Source: Lachnospiraceae bacterium UBA3645
GTDB taxonomy: Bacteria > Bacillota > Clostridia > Lachnospirales > Lachnospiraceae
Reading direction: 5' to 3'
Assembly: GCA_002373555.1 (NCBI GenBank)
Contig: DFKM01000122.1
Coordinates: 1-15,776 of the forward strand
Length of the DNA stretch: 15,776 nt
The notes under the pieces are model-generated. The model did not search any database and had not been told where the DNA came from. It worked only from the letters and a program-made list of their open reading frames with translations. The stretch's first letter is position 1. The number at the start of each line of letters is the position of its first letter. Of this stretch, positions 13,967 through 15,776 are shown piece after piece. The translations under genes were made by a program, and so were the position numbers.

Positions 13967-15776
13967 ATGTCTACAGTAAAGGGATATGTTGAACATATCG
14001 TTTACAGAAATGAGAATAACGGATATACCGTGATGGAGGTAGTGAGCGGCGGGAAGAAGATCACGCTCGTCGGCTCACTGCCGGACATATCCGAAGGAGA
14101 ACCCCTCGAAGCCGAGGGGTCTTTTACTAATCATCCGCTGTACGGGGAGCAGCTGGTCGTCACATCCTTCTCGGTGACCATGCCGGAAGACACGGTGTCG
14201 ATCGAACGCTATCTGGGGTCCGGCGCCATCAAAGGCGTCGGTCCGGCGATCGCCGCCAGGATCGTCAAAAAATTCAAGGCGGATACGCTCCGGATCATTG
14301 ACGAGGAACCGGAAAGACTGGCCGAAGTAAAAGGCATCAGTGAGAACGGCGCCAGACAGATCGCCGAGCAGGTGCTGCAGAAGCGCGAGCTCCGGGAAGC
14401 CATGATCTTTCTGCAGAAATACGGGATCTCGCTCAATCTCTCGGTGAAGATCTACAATCAGTACGGCCCGGAGATCTATACGCTGCTGCTGACAAATCCG
14501 TACAAGATCGCGGATGACATCCCGGGCGTGGGATTCAAGACCGCGGATGAGATCGCTGCCAGAGCCGGCATCAGCGCGGATTCTGTCTATCGGATCAAGA
14601 GCGGGATCTACTATACCATGATGCGTGCGCTTTCCGCCGGCCATGTCTATCTGCCGCTTCCTATGCTGAAGAGCAGTGCGATGGATCTGCTGCGGGTGGA
14701 GGAGGATGATCTGGAGCAGCCGCTGATGGAGCTGCTCATGGAAAAGCGGATCATGATCCGGACGCTGGCGGATGATACAGAGGCAGCCTATGCCGCCATG
14801 TTCTATTATATGGAGATCAATACGGCGCGGATGCTGCTCGAACTGGATATGTACGAACCGGCCGATCAGGATGCGATCGATGAAGCGGTCGCGGATATCG
14901 AAGACCGGAGCGGCGTCACCATGGATCCCCGGCAGAGGGAGGCGGTCAGGGCCGCAGTCGAGAACGGCGTCAGTCTGATCACCGGCGGACCCGGCACCGG
15001 CAAGACGACCACGATCCGGACCATTATCCGGTATTTTGAACGGCAGGGAGCCGTTATTCTGCTTGCCGCGCCGACCGGGCGGGCAGCCAAGCGGATGTCC
15101 GAGGCGGCAGAGCGGCCGGCAGTGACGATCCACCGGCTCCTGGAATTCAACGGAAAACCGGATGATGAGGATGATCCGGCCGGAGAAAACGCCTATCGGT
15201 TCGAAAAAAATGAAAATGATCCGCTGCGGGCGGATGTCATCGTAATTGATGAGATGTCTATGGTGGATATCAATCTGATGCACTCGCTGCTGAAGGCGGT
15301 GACGCCCGGGACCCGGCTCGTACTGGTCGGGGATGCGGACCAGCTCCCGTCTGTCGGTCCGGGCAATGTGCTGAAGGACATCATTGACTCCGGGAAATTC
15401 CACCGGACGGAACTGACGCGGATCTTCCGCCAGGATACCGCCGGGGATATCGTTGTCAATGCGCACAAGATCCTTTCGGGCGAACGGATCGACAGCAGTG
15501 CGAGAAGCCGGGATTTTCTGTTCGTAAAACGATATGACGCGAACCATATCGTTGCCGCGACAAAGACGCTGATCAGCGAAAAACTCCCCGGTTATCTGCA
15601 GACGGACATTTCGCAGATCCAGGTGCTGACGCCGATGCGCAAAGGCGTGCTGGGGGTGGAGAACCTGAATAAGGTGCTGCAGGAGCATCTGAATCCGCCA
15701 GCCGGCAGCAAGCGGGAGAAGGAATTCCCCCATGCCGTGTTCCGTGAGGGAGACAAGGTCATGCAGATCCGGAACA
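13967..15776 (+). CDS. recD2: RecD2-type ATP-dependent DNA helicase (3' end beyond window)
   Basis: SF1B 5'-3' DNA helicase of the RecD2 group, which acts without RecBC in Firmicutes and supports fork stability and repair. The window holds the first 603 codons of a protein usually near 740-750 aa, still open at the right edge. AGGAG lies just before the ATG, 22 nt after the mreB stop. Visible parts: an OB-like N-terminus (VKGYVEHIVYRNENNGYTV, 4-22), helix-hairpin-helix motifs (LGSGAIKGVGPAIAARI, about 83-99, and VKGISENGARQ, about 121-131), Walker A GGPGTGKTT (340-348, K346), motif Ia APTGRAAKRM, Walker B VIDEMSMVD (426-434, D428/E429), motif III VGDADQLPSVGP and motif IV TRIFRQ. The HhH-containing N-terminus separates it from RecD1. 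Motifs V and VI are not yet reached. Confidence 0.93.
   Translation, partial: MSTVKGYVEHIVYRNENNGYTVMEVVSGGKKITLVGSLPDISEGEPLEAEGSFTNHPLYGEQLVVTSFSVTMPEDTVSIERYLGSGAIKGVGPAIAARIVKKFKADTLRIIDEEPERLAEVKGISENGARQIAEQVLQKRELREAMIFLQKYGISLNLSVKIYNQYGPEIYTLLLTNPYKIADDIPGVGFKTADEIAARAGISADSVYRIKSGIYYTMMRALSAGHVYLPLPMLKSSAMDLLRVEEDDLEQPLMELLMEKRIMIRTLADDTEAAYAAMFYYMEINTARMLLELDMYEPADQDAIDEAVADIEDRSGVTMDPRQREAVRAAVENGVSLITGGPGTGKTTTIRTIIRYFERQGAVILLAAPTGRAAKRMSEAAERPAVTIHRLLEFNGKPDDEDDPAGENAYRFEKNENDPLRADVIVIDEMSMVDINLMHSLLKAVTPGTRLVLVGDADQLPSVGPGNVLKDIIDSGKFHRTELTRIFRQDTAGDIVVNAHKILSGERIDSSARSRDFLFVKRYDANHIVAATKTLISEKLPGYLQTDISQIQVLTPMRKGVLGVENLNKVLQEHLNPPAGSKREKEFPHAVFREGDKVMQIRN

Noticed and set aside
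14075-15733. 552-codon open frame on the minus strand opposite recD2
   Set aside because: The + strand carries all expected helicase motifs, while the antisense frame has no motif, no SD and a His/Arg-rich composition typical of shadow frames.

Overview
The window looks like chromosomal DNA of a Gram-positive anaerobe of the Clostridia, most likely Lachnospiraceae or a close relative. This is inferred from a VanW-family protein, a YaaT-type PSP1 protein next to holB, an Mbl-like MreB followed by recD2, secreted proteins with strings of fibronectin-III-like modules, strong Shine-Dalgarno sequences, and a moderately high GC content that falls sharply in the two main promoter regions. Nothing points to a phage, plasmid, insertion sequence or CRISPR array.

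Layout. Positions 1-29 hold the 3' end of a tRNA gene (+), followed by a very long perfect hairpin that probably terminates transcription from both sides. A secreted VanW/G5 protein (101-1636, -) is transcribed toward that hairpin. An AT-rich divergent region (1637-2049) separates it from a rightward block (2050-9473). That block encodes a 965-residue secreted protein (propeller-like N-terminus, NlpC/P60-like cysteine hydrolase, Ig-like domain, four FnIII-like repeats), a polyprenyl-phosphate sugar-1-phosphate transferase, a GT2 glycosyltransferase, and a 726-residue secreted L,D-transpeptidase that carries four FnIII-like repeats of the same style. A hairpin terminator closes the block.

Immediately after it comes a tightly packed housekeeping operon (9527-12846, +): holB, yaaT/ricT, rsmI and a NUDIX hydrolase, the last three joined with 4-bp ATGA overlaps between yaaT/rsmI and rsmI/NUDIX. 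A clear sigma-A promoter then drives mreB/mbl (12943-13944), followed at short distance by recD2, which runs off the right edge.

How it fits together. The left 9.5 kb reads as a cell-envelope region: one predicted wall hydrolase, one predicted wall cross-linker, a VanW/G5 wall protein, and two enzymes for a lipid-linked or exported glycan. The most notable signal is just upstream of the hydrolase promoter: three heptamers at an exact 11-bp period abutting the -35 box, two of which form TGTAAA-N5-TGTAAC. That fits the published WalR (YycF) box, TGTWAH-N5-TGTWAH, of the essential WalRK system that controls wall hydrolases in Firmicutes. The proposal that this block is a WalR-linked envelope module, whose hydrolase and transpeptidase share FnIII modules that place them at the same site, is inference. 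The domains, the promoter and the repeats are directly visible.
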